64,000 nt of DNA, from the NCBI GenBank assembly GCA_937873695.1, contig CALMYL010000004.1, positions 1 through 64,000 on the forward strand, written 5' to 3'. This document shows, piece after piece, positions 17,167-26,643 of this stretch. Origin of the DNA: an uncultured Ignavibacteria bacterium (GTDB taxonomy: Bacteria > Bacteroidota > Ignavibacteria > Tepidaquicellales > OLB5). Made by a program: the position numbers and the translations under genes. How positions within the stretch are numbered: position 1 is the stretch's first letter; each line of letters opens with the position of its first letter. Under the pieces are notes generated by a model. It made no database searches. It saw only the letters and a list, made by a program, of their open reading frames with translations, and was not told where the DNA came from.

Positions 17167-20100
17167 CTACAGCTTCGCGCCAACAACCAATGTAGATTTG
17201 ATAGTTTCAACTACTCCGTTCTGGTCATTAAGCGCTTCAAGAAATATAATATAAATGCCCAGCCTTAGCTTCCTGTTCTCATCATCCAGTCCGTTGTATA
17301 CGATCTGTCCTTCGGGTCCCGAAGCCTGGTTATTGAGTATAGTCTTTATCAGCCTGCCCTTTACATCGTAAATTTTCATTCTTACCTGTGAAACGGCATT
17401 TTTAAGCTTGTAGCTAATAATAGTAAAATCCTCATAGCCGTCGCCATCTGGTGAAAACGGATTAGGTGAAACTGTAATTTCACCTGTGGTTATGTTCTGA
17501 TTCGTGAAGATACTGTTCTTTAATCCGGGCGAGCCGCCATTGGGATATGTGCAGCTGCTCCAGCTTTTGCCATCATTGCCGTTCAATGCGGGATTGATCT
17601 TTTCCAGTGACCGGCCGGAACCCGGAAGATTTGGATTATACCAGTTATCACTGTAGTAAACACTATCAATCATAGTTCTGAATACATCCGCAATTTTAAC
17701 CAGGTCAGCATCGTTATTTAACCCAAGTGAACCTGCAATGAATACTTTTTGTGTGCTGTCCGGTGCCCTCAAATATGGAAACGCATTATAAATATTAGTA
17801 TCAGCCGCAATAACCGCATACATACCGGGTTTAATTATGGCTGAACATGTATCTGCGATATTTTTAGAGCCGCCTGTTTCTGATAGCAGCCATCCGACAA
17901 TATTTACATTTTGTGAAGTAGGATTATAAAGCTCAATATATTCAGGCTGTCCGCTCAGCGGCGCTGCCATGATCTCGTTTACAATGAGGTCATTTCTCTG
18001 GTAATGCACGGCAGCGGAAATTGAGTTTATTATCGTCGGTGTTGATCTTTCGCATGCAATTGAGCTAGTCCAGTTGCTTGAATCATTTGAAACTCCGTTA
18101 ATATTTATCCGCTCAAGCGATGAATTATCACCGCCCCAGTCAGGCAGGTAATCAACCCTGTCAGAAACAGCGCCGCTTATTTTATATACAATGACCGCAT
18201 CACCTGTGTTATTCAGCGAGGGCAGTGAAGAATTAATAATTACTTTAGATGAATCAATTGCGGGATGATTGGCAAAAATAGCACCGCTTTGACTTATTAC
18301 TGCATAGTTCTGCGGATCAAGAAAGTAATCGTTTGAAGTAATAACAATTTGCGTAAGACTATTATCTGAAACTTTCCAGTTCTTTAAATTTACAATTGAA
18401 TCTGAATTATTATAAATTTCTATCCACTCGCACTCACCTGCCGGGAAGTCATACAATATCTCATTAATGATAACCCTTCCCGCTGTTGAGCCTCCTGAAA
18501 CTTCAATTGACGCCGTATATTTATTATTGCTGGTATCTTCATCAGCTCCGTAATTCACAACAGCAATATACTGGCGCAAGCCTGCACTGTCTAATATCTG
18601 TGAGTAAGTTACGTTAACTGAATCACCTGCGTTTAACACGCCGGTGGAATTAATTGTTGTTTTCAGTTCATTCGGTGTTGGGATACTATCTTTATTGTAA
18701 TCATCATAGAATGCTACTGAATATGTTGGCGCGCTCAAGAGTCCCCTGTTCTTAACCTGCGCAATAATTCCAAGTGTATCGCCAATTGCAGGGATCGTGC
18801 GGCTGAAAGTTATCTTATTCAGCGCAAGATCGTTGGGTTTAGGGGTCAGACTGTTAAGTTTATTTGGCGTCGCCCCGGCAAATGAAACGCATGTTCCCCA
18901 GTTTGTTTGCAGATTTGTTGGAGCTGTTACCGAAATTCTTTCAAGTGACTTATTATTTGAGCTTCCGCCCCATGAAGAAGTGAAAGTAATGCTGTCAATT
19001 ACAATCCCGGTTGAATTGAACAACACCAGATTATCACCGGTGTTATTCAATGCGCTCCATCCGGTGGATTGCAGGTAAATTCCCGGATTATTGGGATAGA
19101 ACAGCTTTACCGCTGCGGAATCTTCACACACAACAGCATATCCGCCTGCGGGAATATTTACAGCCTGCGTTGTAATTATATGCTGCGTAGATGTAGCATC
19201 TTTCCATTTCCAGTTGGCAAGATTTACAGGATTTGATGTTTTATTATATATTTCAAACCATTCTTTACCCGTTCCCGTAGTTGGAGCGTACATTATCTCA
19301 TCTATTACCAGTGAGTCAAATCCGCCGCCGGCTATGACTGTTACTGTGCCGGTTCTTTTGTTGTTTGATGTATCTTCATCAGATGCGTAATTCACCACTG
19401 CGATAAATTGCCTAACGCCAAGTGAATCCATAACCTTTGATGTATTGAAATTAACTGAATCACCCGCATTAAGCGGAGCTGATGAATTTACAGTGTTAAT
19501 GAGTTCATTGGGGGTCGGGTTACCGTCATCATTATAGTCATCATAAAATGAAACGCTGTATGAGTTTGCCGAAAGCAATCCCCTGTTTTTAACATTTGCG
19601 TTGATTTGCAGGTTAGTACCTATAAGCGGGTTATTGCTGCTGAATGAAAGTATGTTCAATGCCAGATCGTTATTTAAAGGAGAAAGGCTATTCCTCTGAT
19701 TTGGTGTAGCGCCAAGCGTTGCTACCGAGGTGCCCCAGTTGGTCTGCTGATTTGTGGGGGCTACCGAGCTTATTCTTTCCATCGATCTGTTCCCGGAACC
19801 GCCGCCCCAGGAATTGGTAAACTGAATTGAATCAACCGCAACATTTGAAGCATTAAAAATTATCAGGTTCTCTGTTCCTGTATTATTCAGTGAGCTCCAC
19901 CCGTTTGTCGGCTGAAGCAGTATTCCCGTGAATCCCGGGAATGCCGTTCTGAAAGCTGCTGAATCCTGGCAAACAACCGCATAGCCGTTTGCAGGAAGAT
20001 CAATATTCTGCGTTGTAAATGTTCTGAGCGTAGCTGTCGCATCCTTCCATTTCCAGTTTGCCATATTGAAAGGTGAAGCTGTATTATTGTAAAGCTCAAA

Positions 20101-20229
20101 CCATTCATTGGCAGCGGGAGTCGGCGCATACATTATTTCGTTTAGAGCCACATCACCCGGATTTTGTGCCTGCGCTAAGTTACATAAAATCAATAAAAGC
20201 CCTGAAACCAGTAGGAATTTAAATTTCAT
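17167..20229 (-). CDS. secreted protein with four lamin-tail domains and a FlgD-like end
   Basis: After a signal peptide (about 1-21) the 1020-residue protein carries lamin-tail domains that begin at VALNEIMYAPTP, LVIDEIMYAPTT, VIINEILYDFPA and LIVNEIMAAPLS. The first two are each followed by a CARDB-like module (NDLALN...VKNRGLLSA...FYDDY), making a tandem repeat of nearly 300 residues. The C-terminus, SPNPFSPDGDGYEDFTI with a KGRLI and a GxYI segment, is a FlgD-like or gliding-type beta domain rather than the common NYPNPFNP form. Lamin-tail domains in bacterial secreted proteins are often linked to envelope or extracellular nucleases and adhesins; no catalytic domain is present here. Confidence 0.85.
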   Translation of the reverse strand: MKFKFLLVSGLLLILCNLAQAQNPGDVALNEIMYAPTPAANEWFELYNNTASPFNMANWKWKDATATLRTFTTQNIDLPANGYAVVCQDSAAFRTAFPGFTGILLQPTNGWSSLNNTGTENLIIFNASNVAVDSIQFTNSWGGGSGNRSMERISSVAPTNQQTNWGTSVATLGATPNQRNSLSPLNNDLALNILSFSSNNPLIGTNLQINANVKNRGLLSANSYSVSFYDDYNDDGNPTPNELINTVNSSAPLNAGDSVNFNTSKVMDSLGVRQFIAVVNYASDEDTSNNKRTGTVTVIAGGGFDSLVIDEIMYAPTTGTGKEWFEIYNKTSNPVNLANWKWKDATSTQHIITTQAVNIPAGGYAVVCEDSAAVKLFYPNNPGIYLQSTGWSALNNTGDNLVLFNSTGIVIDSITFTSSWGGSSNNKSLERISVTAPTNLQTNWGTCVSFAGATPNKLNSLTPKPNDLALNKITFSRTIPAIGDTLGIIAQVKNRGLLSAPTYSVAFYDDYNKDSIPTPNELKTTINSTGVLNAGDSVNVTYSQILDSAGLRQYIAVVNYGADEDTSNNKYTASIEVSGGSTAGRVIINEILYDFPAGECEWIEIYNNSDSIVNLKNWKVSDNSLTQIVITSNDYFLDPQNYAVISQSGAIFANHPAIDSSKVIINSSLPSLNNTGDAVIVYKISGAVSDRVDYLPDWGGDNSSLERININGVSNDSSNWTSSIACERSTPTIINSISAAVHYQRNDLIVNEIMAAPLSGQPEYIELYNPTSQNVNIVGWLLSETGGSKNIADTCSAIIKPGMYAVIAADTNIYNAFPYLRAPDSTQKVFIAGSLGLNNDADLVKIADVFRTMIDSVYYSDNWYNPNLPGSGRSLEKINPALNGNDGKSWSSCTYPNGGSPGLKNSIFTNQNITTGEITVSPNPFSPDGDGYEDFTIISYKLKNAVSQVRMKIYDVKGRLIKTILNNQASGPEGQIVYNGLDDENRKLRLGIYIIFLEALNDQNGVVETIKSTLVVGAKL

Positions 20230-20251
20230 ATTATTGCTAAAAATGATAAAA

Positions 20252-20259
20252 TATATTTG
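20252..20259 (+). promoter_or_regulatory. -7 element of the gene at 20305
   Basis: tatatttg is a perfect TAnnTTTG, 45 bp before the ATG and in the divergent space with the lamin-tail gene. Confidence 0.5.
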
Positions 20260-20304
20260 TAAATTTACAGAAATAAATGCTGTATTACAACGAAAATTAA
20301 ACTA

Positions 20305-20748
20305 ATGAGAAATATCAAGATCGGCCTGGCTTTAACAATAATTTTATTCCTGCAGGGATGCGGAAATATTCACACAACGCCCGATGGTGCGGTTGTGGCA
20401 TTCATTGTTGCTGCTGAGCAGCGTGATATGACCAAGGCGTGGAATATACTCAGCCCGGAACTGCAGGCATATTACAACGGGCAGGGAGAAAAGATGCGCA
20501 AATCAGGCAAAGGCGCGCTTGAAAATGAAATTGCGAAGATCACAAAATTCCGCACTGTAAAAAAAGATTATAAGATAGAGAAAGACAACACTGACCATAC
20601 ACTGATCAATATAATTACTATCGGCGGACCCGTGCACAAAGTGGAAACCGTGCAGATCGATGGAGATTACAAGATAAAGGATGCCGCTTCGCTGAAGAAC
20701 CTTCTTGACGGAATAACCAGGGAAAGAACTGAAAAAGATGTTTATTAA
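20305..20748 (+). CDS. NTF2-like (DUF4878-type) lipoprotein
   Basis: The 147-residue protein has a lipoprotein signal with lipobox LQGC (Cys at about 19). The remainder fits the small NTF2-like fold of DUF4878/lumazine-binding proteins: a helix with PDGAVVAFIVAAEQRDMTKAWNILS and beta strands ending in VETVQIDGDYKIKD. These proteins are envelope-anchored and of unknown ligand. It is monocistronic, divergent from the lamin-tail gene. Confidence 0.65.
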   Translation: MRNIKIGLALTIILFLQGCGNIHTTPDGAVVAFIVAAEQRDMTKAWNILSPELQAYYNGQGEKMRKSGKGALENEIAKITKFRTVKKDYKIEKDNTDHTLINIITIGGPVHKVETVQIDGDYKIKDAASLKNLLDGITRERTEKDVY

Positions 20749-20848
20749 GATTAACTTAAGTGCCGACTAAATGCCTAAGCAAATTTGATTAAATTAAAAT
20801 AGTTTTCAACTAAAACATACAACTCAGTTTGTTACAAAACTACGTTAA

Positions 20849-20904
20849 CCCCGGCTTTTAAGCCGGGGATATTGAGATTCTAAACTGAAATGGGGCTTTA
20901 GCCC
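20849..20904. repeat. two palindromes in a 335-bp gene-free stretch
   Basis: CCCCGGCTTTTAAGCCGGGG (20849-20868) and GGGGCTTTAGCCC (20892-20904) sit in the space 20749-21083. A lone TAnnTTTG (taccttt g, about 20989) is followed by no convincing gene. The palindromes resemble those at 63599-63654. Confidence 0.65.
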
Positions 20905-21083
20905 TGACTCAACCATGATAAATCAATGTTTTGAGATAGACTAGAAATACGGGCTTAATGTATCTTGTATAGAGAATTTTACTTTAGACTACCTTTGTAT
21001 TACAAAATATAATAGCACAAGTTAAAACAGATCTTATGAAACATTTTGGATTTTTCATATAATTCTCCATTTTGTTTAAAGTG

Positions 21084-21983
21084 TTATGGAAATGTTAGTT
21101 GTTTTTTATTCGTCCCGTCTTTATTCATGATCCACAACCTACCGTTATCGGGGCTCGAATCACAAAAAACTATACTTTCGCCATCAGGTGAATAATCAGC
21201 CGAATAGCCCTGTGTATCTGTTAGTTTAGTTAATCCCGAACCATTAGTTTGAATAGTATATATTTGGTAGTTCAAACTATTTTCATGCTGCTGTGTAAAT
21301 ATAATTTTTTGCCCGTCCGGCGAATATCGCGGATACCAATCCCAGTTAACATTATTTGTTAATCTAAGTGGAATTTGACCAGCTGAATCCATTATTACAA
21401 TTTCCCACCCACCAGAATTTTGAAAACCTCTTAGATGGACAATAAACTTTCCATCCATTGACCAGTTTGATATTCTCCATTCTCCAGTACCATGCTGACT
21501 TATATCTCTTCTTATTGAAGTATCTGGTTTAACTTTCCAAATCACTATAGAACCAGTAGGATCATTATAATCTGAATCGTATGATATCCATTCTCCATCA
21601 GGGCTCCAAGATGGGAAATAGTTGCTACCTCCGTTAGTAAGCTGAGTTAAACTATCGCCGTTAATTTTAATTTTGTATATTTGTCCGCTGTGAAAAGTAA
21701 TCCAATTCCCATCCGGTGAAAAATCGGGTGATCCGCAATATCCGGGAAATAGCTGTCTTTTATTAGTTCCGTTAGTATCTATTAAAAAAATTCCGGTTGT
21801 TGAACCTGAACTATCAATATGAAAATAAGCAATTGTATGCCCATCAGGTGACCATGAGGGCTCGAAGTCTATTGTACTTGCGCCTGAAGGTGGCGGAGGA
21901 GGATCATTTGGTTTTACAATATCATCATCCTTGCAAGAATTGAAAAGTACTAAAAAAAAGATCAATGATAATAATTTTATCAT
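21084..21983 (-). CDS. TolB-like beta-propeller lipoprotein
   Basis: The 299-residue protein starts with a lipoprotein signal (lipobox FNSC, Cys at about 17) followed by an acidic and proline-rich linker. It then has about five to six PD40/WD40-like blades: WSPDGHTIAYF, FSPDGNWITFH, WSPDGEWISYD, YSPDGQKIIFT and YSPDGESIVFC. It is a second member of the class found at 9288-10301. Such proteins are surface or periplasmic binding modules. No partner gene adjoins it. Confidence 0.8.
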   Translation of the reverse strand: MIKLLSLIFFLVLFNSCKDDDIVKPNDPPPPPSGASTIDFEPSWSPDGHTIAYFHIDSSGSTTGIFLIDTNGTNKRQLFPGYCGSPDFSPDGNWITFHSGQIYKIKINGDSLTQLTNGGSNYFPSWSPDGEWISYDSDYNDPTGSIVIWKVKPDTSIRRDISQHGTGEWRISNWSMDGKFIVHLRGFQNSGGWEIVIMDSAGQIPLRLTNNVNWDWYPRYSPDGQKIIFTQQHENSLNYQIYTIQTNGSGLTKLTDTQGYSADYSPDGESIVFCDSSPDNGRLWIMNKDGTNKKQLTFP

Positions 21984-22117
21984 GGTTTTCTTTATAATAT
22001 TTTGAAAATAGTTAAAATAAACGGATTTTGAGATGTTCGGCTCAAGGTACTATTATCGCAGGATTTTAGCATACTTCAATTCCCTTTCTAAAGAAAATGT
22101 GAAATTTCAGTAATATA

Positions 22118-22125
22118 CAAATATA
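22118..22125 (-). promoter_or_regulatory. -7 element of the propeller lipoprotein gene
   Basis: Plus-strand caaatata is the complement of TATATTTG. It lies 135 bp upstream of the ATG at 21983. The rest of the 354-bp gap 21984-22337 holds only the terminator of the next gene. Confidence 0.4.
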
Positions 22126-22286
22126 ATATCAAATTGAAATTGAAACAATGATTTATATCATTAAATTTGATGATAGAAATACGGCACTATGGAAACTTTC
22201 CAATTTCCGGTACCATACCAACTGTACAGTTTATATCTAACGATCAATCGTCTTGCAGTGTCTTCTGAAAGATACCATGTATATAA

Positions 22287-22316
22287 AAAAAGCCGCATAA
22301 ATTTTATGCGGCTTTT
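22287..22316 (-). terminator. terminator of the GWxTD gene
   Basis: AAAAGCCGCATAA and TTATGCGGCTTTT form a long stem, with an A-run on the plus strand that gives a U-run on the minus transcript. It lies just downstream of the stop at 22338. Confidence 0.85.
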
Positions 22317-22337
22317 GAAGTATCTTTTTAACTCTTA

Positions 22338-23624
22338 TCAGTTATTTTCAAACCTGAAAGTATCCCATATCGGCGAGATCAGCCTGTAATCTCCAAACCC
22401 GGTATTATCCACAAAAACAAATTGTTTGTTATCGTTGTAGTAATCCCATACTTCATATGGTTTTGAATCCATCTCATACGGATGCCTTTCGATGTTGTTC
22501 GGCTCACCGAATATTATATATACCATTCCCATATCAGTACGCCAGCCGGGTGAATATACATTCCCGAAAAATTTATTAGCCGCGTTAACACGCCTGTAAT
22601 ACTCTTGCATTACTTCGTTTCTTTTTGTATTAGGCGAAGGATCTTTCTTTTTCCAGAAATCAAGCAAACGTTTTTGTTTTTCCTGGTCGGTCTTCCCGTC
22701 ACGGATGTAATCCATCTCATCAGACTTGGCAATGTACTGAAGCTGCTCCACAAGAATATCAATATCTTTCATTGGCAGCGGAAAGTCGATGGCGACATTA
22801 TCAAAATAGGAATCAGTTGTATAATCGTAATTGCTGCTTGCGGCTTTTATTTCTATGGTATACTTTCCGTAACCCAGATCTGATGTAGGAACTGCCATAA
22901 ACACCTGGTTCTGGAATGCAAGCCCGCTGGTAACATCTATAGTTTCACTCTTTGTATATACTTCTTTCTTTTCCGGGTCAAGTATCCTGCAGTTCACATC
23001 AATTTTTTCATCATCATTATTCTTGTATATGTAATAGAAGAGGTAGAACGTATCAATTGCCGCTACATTTCTGCCTACATCCGGCGTAATTGTCTTTTTC
23101 CCGTCATTGGATGACAGCCTTGATACTATCATAACATCGCTGATACTGAGCGGCGCGGTGGAATAATCCTCAACTTTGATGGTTCTTTCCTTCTCAGTCT
23201 TATTTTTGGTACCCTGTTCATACACCGATACATACACGTCATATTCCCCCGGCGGAAGAAACATATTGCGAGTTAAGATCTGGGAGTTCTGAGACAAATA
23301 TTCCTGTCCGGTCTGTTGTGTAGTGACCTCCTCCTTGGAAACATTGTTATAAATAATGTTTCCTGATTTATCCTTAACGTCAATATTCAGATCAAATTTT
23401 GATATGAACGTGTTCTTGACGGTTTTGGATTTAACAAACTCCATGTTCTTTAGCGGAATTTCTACATATATATCCACACGCGAGCGTGTACCTTCGGTGG
23501 AATAAAAATTCAATATATCCAAATTAAAAAGTTCCGGTTTTGGCAGGAATTCCTGTGATAACGAGGGGCTGAGATGTATACTGAGAAGAAAGACTCCTAG
23601 TATTATAGTAAATAATTTTCTCAT
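22338..23624 (-). CDS. GWxTD domain-containing secreted protein
   Basis: The 428-residue protein has a signal peptide (about 1-24), beta-rich domains in the first 270 residues, and a C-terminal GWxTD domain. The signature is SPGWRTDMGMVYIIFGEP (about 350-370), followed by the conserved PYEVWDYY and the FVDNTGFGDYRL tail. GWxTD proteins are common in Bacteroidota, Ignavibacteriota and Acidobacteriota; their role is not known. It has its own terminator and no operon partner. Confidence 0.88.
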   Translation of the reverse strand: MRKLFTIILGVFLLSIHLSPSLSQEFLPKPELFNLDILNFYSTEGTRSRVDIYVEIPLKNMEFVKSKTVKNTFISKFDLNIDVKDKSGNIIYNNVSKEEVTTQQTGQEYLSQNSQILTRNMFLPPGEYDVYVSVYEQGTKNKTEKERTIKVEDYSTAPLSISDVMIVSRLSSNDGKKTITPDVGRNVAAIDTFYLFYYIYKNNDDEKIDVNCRILDPEKKEVYTKSETIDVTSGLAFQNQVFMAVPTSDLGYGKYTIEIKAASSNYDYTTDSYFDNVAIDFPLPMKDIDILVEQLQYIAKSDEMDYIRDGKTDQEKQKRLLDFWKKKDPSPNTKRNEVMQEYYRRVNAANKFFGNVYSPGWRTDMGMVYIIFGEPNNIERHPYEMDSKPYEVWDYYNDNKQFVFVDNTGFGDYRLISPIWDTFRFENN

Positions 23625-23800
23625 GATACTCTGTTTTTGAATGAGATAGATTAATTTCCCTTAAATTAATACATAAAAAAGGGAAATTCAAATGAAAAAC
23701 CAGAAATTATTAATTCTATGAATATTAACAAAATATCCGGTTTTCAGGTTCTGGTACTAAATTAGACAGATCAGCCAACAGATCGTGACGATTCTAAAAC

Positions 23801-24295
23801 TTAAAACTTAATATACTTGTACCCCTGGTACTGCAGGTCTGTCAGCCTTGGATATGCACCAACGTAAATGACCGCTACACCCGGAAGCAGGTCACTCTCA
23901 GTCCACTTATTCATTTCCATTGTAACGATACACAGCTCAACGCTTACACCCTGCCCTATGAGTTTGGCAACCTGGTCTTTGTTCGGATTCGGCTCATTGC
24001 TGCCGGTAGCTTTTTTATATGCTTCATCATTCAGCAAAAATTTACCCGCTGCGGAATGAATCACCACGTTTAATTTATAGTTTTCTTTCGGCACCCCAAG
24101 AAACTCATAACGGCTGAACTGCATCTCGGGGTAAAGCAGACCGGCACCTATTCCCTGCTCCATATTATCTGTGGATACTTCCCATACAACCTTAATATCA
24201 GTGGTGTTGGAAAGCTTATCAATAACTGTATGCTGTGCAAATACATTCAACGAAAATAAAAAGAACAGAACCGGTAGAATACTCTTTGTATACAT
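23801..24295 (-). CDS. exported DsrE/DsrF-like protein
   Basis: Starting at 24295 gives MYTKSILPVLFFLFSLNVFAQ, a clean signal peptide. The longer frame to 24361 would overlap ychF and bury the signal. The mature part has the DsrE fold pattern: VVWEVSTDN, then LNVVIHSAAGKFLL, the helix DQVAKLIGQGVSVELCIVTM with one conserved-position Cys, and a final VGAYPRLTDLQYQGYKYIKF. DsrE-like proteins carry sulfur or act in redox roles. A periplasmic copy of unknown partner is common in this group. Confidence 0.75.
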   Translation of the reverse strand: MYTKSILPVLFFLFSLNVFAQHTVIDKLSNTTDIKVVWEVSTDNMEQGIGAGLLYPEMQFSRYEFLGVPKENYKLNVVIHSAAGKFLLNDEAYKKATGSNEPNPNKDQVAKLIGQGVSVELCIVTMEMNKWTESDLLPGVAVIYVGAYPRLTDLQYQGYKYIKF

Positions 24296-24326
24296 ATATA
24301 TAGAATTAAATTTATTAATTATACTA

Positions 24327-25439
24327 TTAAACATTAAACCTGAAATATACAACATCTCCATCCTTCACTTCGTAATCTTTGCCCTCAACGCGCATCAGGC
24401 CTTTTTCCTTCACGGCATGCTCGCTGCCGTGGGCTATAAGGTCATCATAACTCATTATTTCAGCGCGGATGAAGCCATGCTCAAAATCGGTGTGAATAAT
24501 ACCCGCCGCCTGCGGCGCCTTTGTGCCCTGCACAAAGGTCCATGCATGCACTTCCTTTTCACCCGCGGTAAAGAATGTTTTAAGTCCAAGCAAATGATAA
24601 GCCGTGTGAATAAGCTTGTCAAGTCCCGCTTCTTCTATTCCCAGCTCAGTCAAAAACTCAGCCTTTTCTTCAGCTTCAAGCTGTGAGAGTTCCGATTCTA
24701 TTTCCACAGAAAGCACTATTGCTTCCTCGCCTTCTTTTTCTGCAATTTCCTGTACAATTTTTGAATACTCATTGCCGCCAATATTCTTATCATCAACATT
24801 GGCAACATACAGTACGTGTTTATCGGTCAATAAATTAAGCTCATGCAAATGTTTGTAATCATCGGGGGAGTGAGTTTTTTTGTATTCATTAATATAATAC
24901 TTGGCTAACCTGCCTGACTCAAGATGCTTCTTCAGTTCCTGGTAACTTGTGTACTCATCCTTTATCTTTTTATCGCCCGTCTTCAATCCCTTTTCGGTTT
25001 TCTGTATCTTCGCCTCAAGTGTCTCGATATCCTTCAGAATAAGCTCGGTCTCGATTATTTCTATATCAGCCTTCGGGTCTACTTTGTTATTGACGTGAAT
25101 CACGTTCTCATTTTCGAAGCAGCGCACAATGTGCACAATCGCATCAACTTCCCGGATGTGCGAAAGGAACTTATTGCCAAGCCCCTCGCCTTTTGATGCA
25201 CCGGCAACGAGTCCCGCTATATCAACGAACTCAATTACCGTTTTGACAATTTTTTTGGAGTTGTAAAGTTTAACAAGCTCATCAACGCGTTTATCGGGAA
25301 TTGTTACAATACCCAAATTCGGTTCGATGGTGCAGAACGGGTAATTGGCAGCTTCTGCTGCCTGGGATGAAGTTAAGCAATTGAACAGGGTTGATTTACC
25401 AACATTTGGTAATCCTACAATACCGCATTTTAAGCCCAT
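24327..25439 (-). CDS. ychF: redox-regulated ATPase YchF (OLA1 family)
   Basis: The 370-residue protein is a full-length YchF. The P-loop GLPNVGKST (about 8-16), the switch region [20 protein letters not shown] and the C-terminal TGS-like domain ([30 protein letters not shown]) are all present. The family binds ATP in preference to GTP, associates with ribosomes and affects stress responses. It starts a unit that may extend into the DsrE-like gene 31 bp downstream. Confidence 0.96.
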   Translation of the reverse strand: MGLKCGIVGLPNVGKSTLFNCLTSSQAAEAANYPFCTIEPNLGIVTIPDKRVDELVKLYNSKKIVKTVIEFVDIAGLVAGASKGEGLGNKFLSHIREVDAIVHIVRCFENENVIHVNNKVDPKADIEIIETELILKDIETLEAKIQKTEKGLKTGDKKIKDEYTSYQELKKHLESGRLAKYYINEYKKTHSPDDYKHLHELNLLTDKHVLYVANVDDKNIGGNEYSKIVQEIAEKEGEEAIVLSVEIESELSQLEAEEKAEFLTELGIEEAGLDKLIHTAYHLLGLKTFFTAGEKEVHAWTFVQGTKAPQAAGIIHTDFEHGFIRAEIMSYDDLIAHGSEHAVKEKGLMRVEGKDYEVKDGDVVYFRFNV

Positions 25440-25474
25440 AATATCCTTTATTTGATTTCTTTTATACTTTGTGG

Positions 25475-25710
25475 AAACCGTTAAAACGGTTTCATAAAAC
25501 TTTGCAGCAATTTATCCCACGACTGAAGTCGTGGGCTGAATAACTGAATCTTTAATACTATATGATGCTTATTGTAAATATAGTCATTATTAATTTCGAC
25601 TATAGTCGAGGGATGATTTAAAACATCAAATCAATCTCAGATTCACTTAGCCCACGGATTTATCCGTGGGTTTAAAATTTAAACAAAAACAAAAACCGTT
25701 TTAACGGTTT
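25475..25710. repeat. nested quartet of palindromes
   Basis: The gap between ychF and the next gene contains four hairpins in mirror order: AAACCGTTAAAACGGTTT (25475-25492), CCCACGACTGAAGTCGTGGG (25516-25535), CCCACGGATTTATCCGTGGG (25651-25670) and AAACCGTTTTAACGGTTT (25693-25710). The outer pair share the AAACCGTT core and the inner pair the CCCACG core. About 115 bp of AT-rich sequence lie in the middle. Confidence 0.85.
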
Positions 25711-25726
25711 TAAAAACCTTAACGTT

Positions 25727-26383
25727 TTAAAAAATTATACCCGGGTACAGCAATGAATAAAGCAAATATAACACCGCGCAGCAAACCACGGGAATCGTAA
25801 AATTATCGTCAATCGGCAGACTCAAACCGTCTGCAACAGTTGTCACAATCACAGCTATCAATACTATTATATATTCTTTGATCGTACCGAAATACTTTGG
25901 TGCAAGGAACATTATGATTATACCAACAACAAAAAATGTAATTGTGCCAACGTATGACCTGTTAGGGGCATACTGCTTTTTGCCAAACATCCTTCCCGCG
26001 AGCGCTGAGGTACTATCGGCAAAAGAGAGCATCAGCAAACCTGTTACCGCAATCAATTTTGGAAATAATATTATGCAGAATATCGCCGCGAATATCACCC
26101 ACGATGCGCCGTTTATGCGGAAGCGGTTCTTATCATACTCATGCTCACGCAGCATGTGTTTGAAGTTCTTCATGTAAAGGTCATATATAAAATTGCTTTT
26201 ATACTTCACCAGCTCAATTATGAACATCAAAGCAAGCAATATCCCCAGAACAAGCAGAACAATTTCCTTCTGAATAAATAGATACCCGATAGAAATAGAC
26301 GCCGATGAATAATGTATCATCTTGCGGTATATTTCCCCGTGAAACGGAGTAGTTGAATTAGTATTTATATATTCTTTTTGCAC
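25727..26383 (-). CDS. CTP-dependent dolichol/phytol/diacylglycerol kinase-like membrane protein
   Basis: The 218-residue protein has about six or seven membrane helices. It carries the loop motifs of the SEC59/VTE5/DGK1 branch of the CDP-diglyceride synthase superfamily: ADSTSALAGRMFGKK (about 121-135), then RSYVGTITFFVVG, and DGLSLPIDDNFTIP near the end. Family members phosphorylate polyprenols, phytol or diacylglycerol with CTP. The substrate here cannot be told. It lies between palindrome clusters with no obvious operon partner. Confidence 0.75.
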   Translation of the reverse strand: MQKEYINTNSTTPFHGEIYRKMIHYSSASISIGYLFIQKEIVLLVLGILLALMFIIELVKYKSNFIYDLYMKNFKHMLREHEYDKNRFRINGASWVIFAAIFCIILFPKLIAVTGLLMLSFADSTSALAGRMFGKKQYAPNRSYVGTITFFVVGIIIMFLAPKYFGTIKEYIIVLIAVIVTTVADGLSLPIDDNFTIPVVCCAVLYLLYSLLYPGIIF

Positions 26384-26530
26384 TGTATTATGAATTCCCG
26401 CGCAAGCGGGAATCTCAATCTTGAAAATTTCTTAATATATACACAAAAAAATATTCCGATGAATAGCTTTTATAAATTTAATATATTCTAATAATTATAT
26501 CAAAAATCTATACCAGAGATCCCCGCATGC

Positions 26531-26616
26531 GCCTGCCTGAACTGCCGTTACGGCAGGCAGGCGGGGATTGTACCCCAAAAAATAAAGCCTGCCTGAAAAT
26601 TTATTGCCAGGCAGGC
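26531..26616. terminator. paired GC-rich hairpins downstream of ftsH
   Basis: GCCTGCCTG...CTGCCG-TTA-CGGCAGGCAGGC (26531-26562) and GCCTGCCTGAAAATTTATTGCCAGGCAGGC (26587-26616) share the GCCTGCC motif. The second lies 28 bp after the ftsH stop and may end its transcript. The shared motif also suggests a repeat family. Confidence 0.55.
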
Positions 26617-26643
26617 ATTTATAAAAATTATTTACAGCTTATG

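Noticed and set aside
24296-24361. Longer start of the DsrE-like gene
   Set aside because: It overlaps ychF and places a non-signal stretch before a clear signal peptide.
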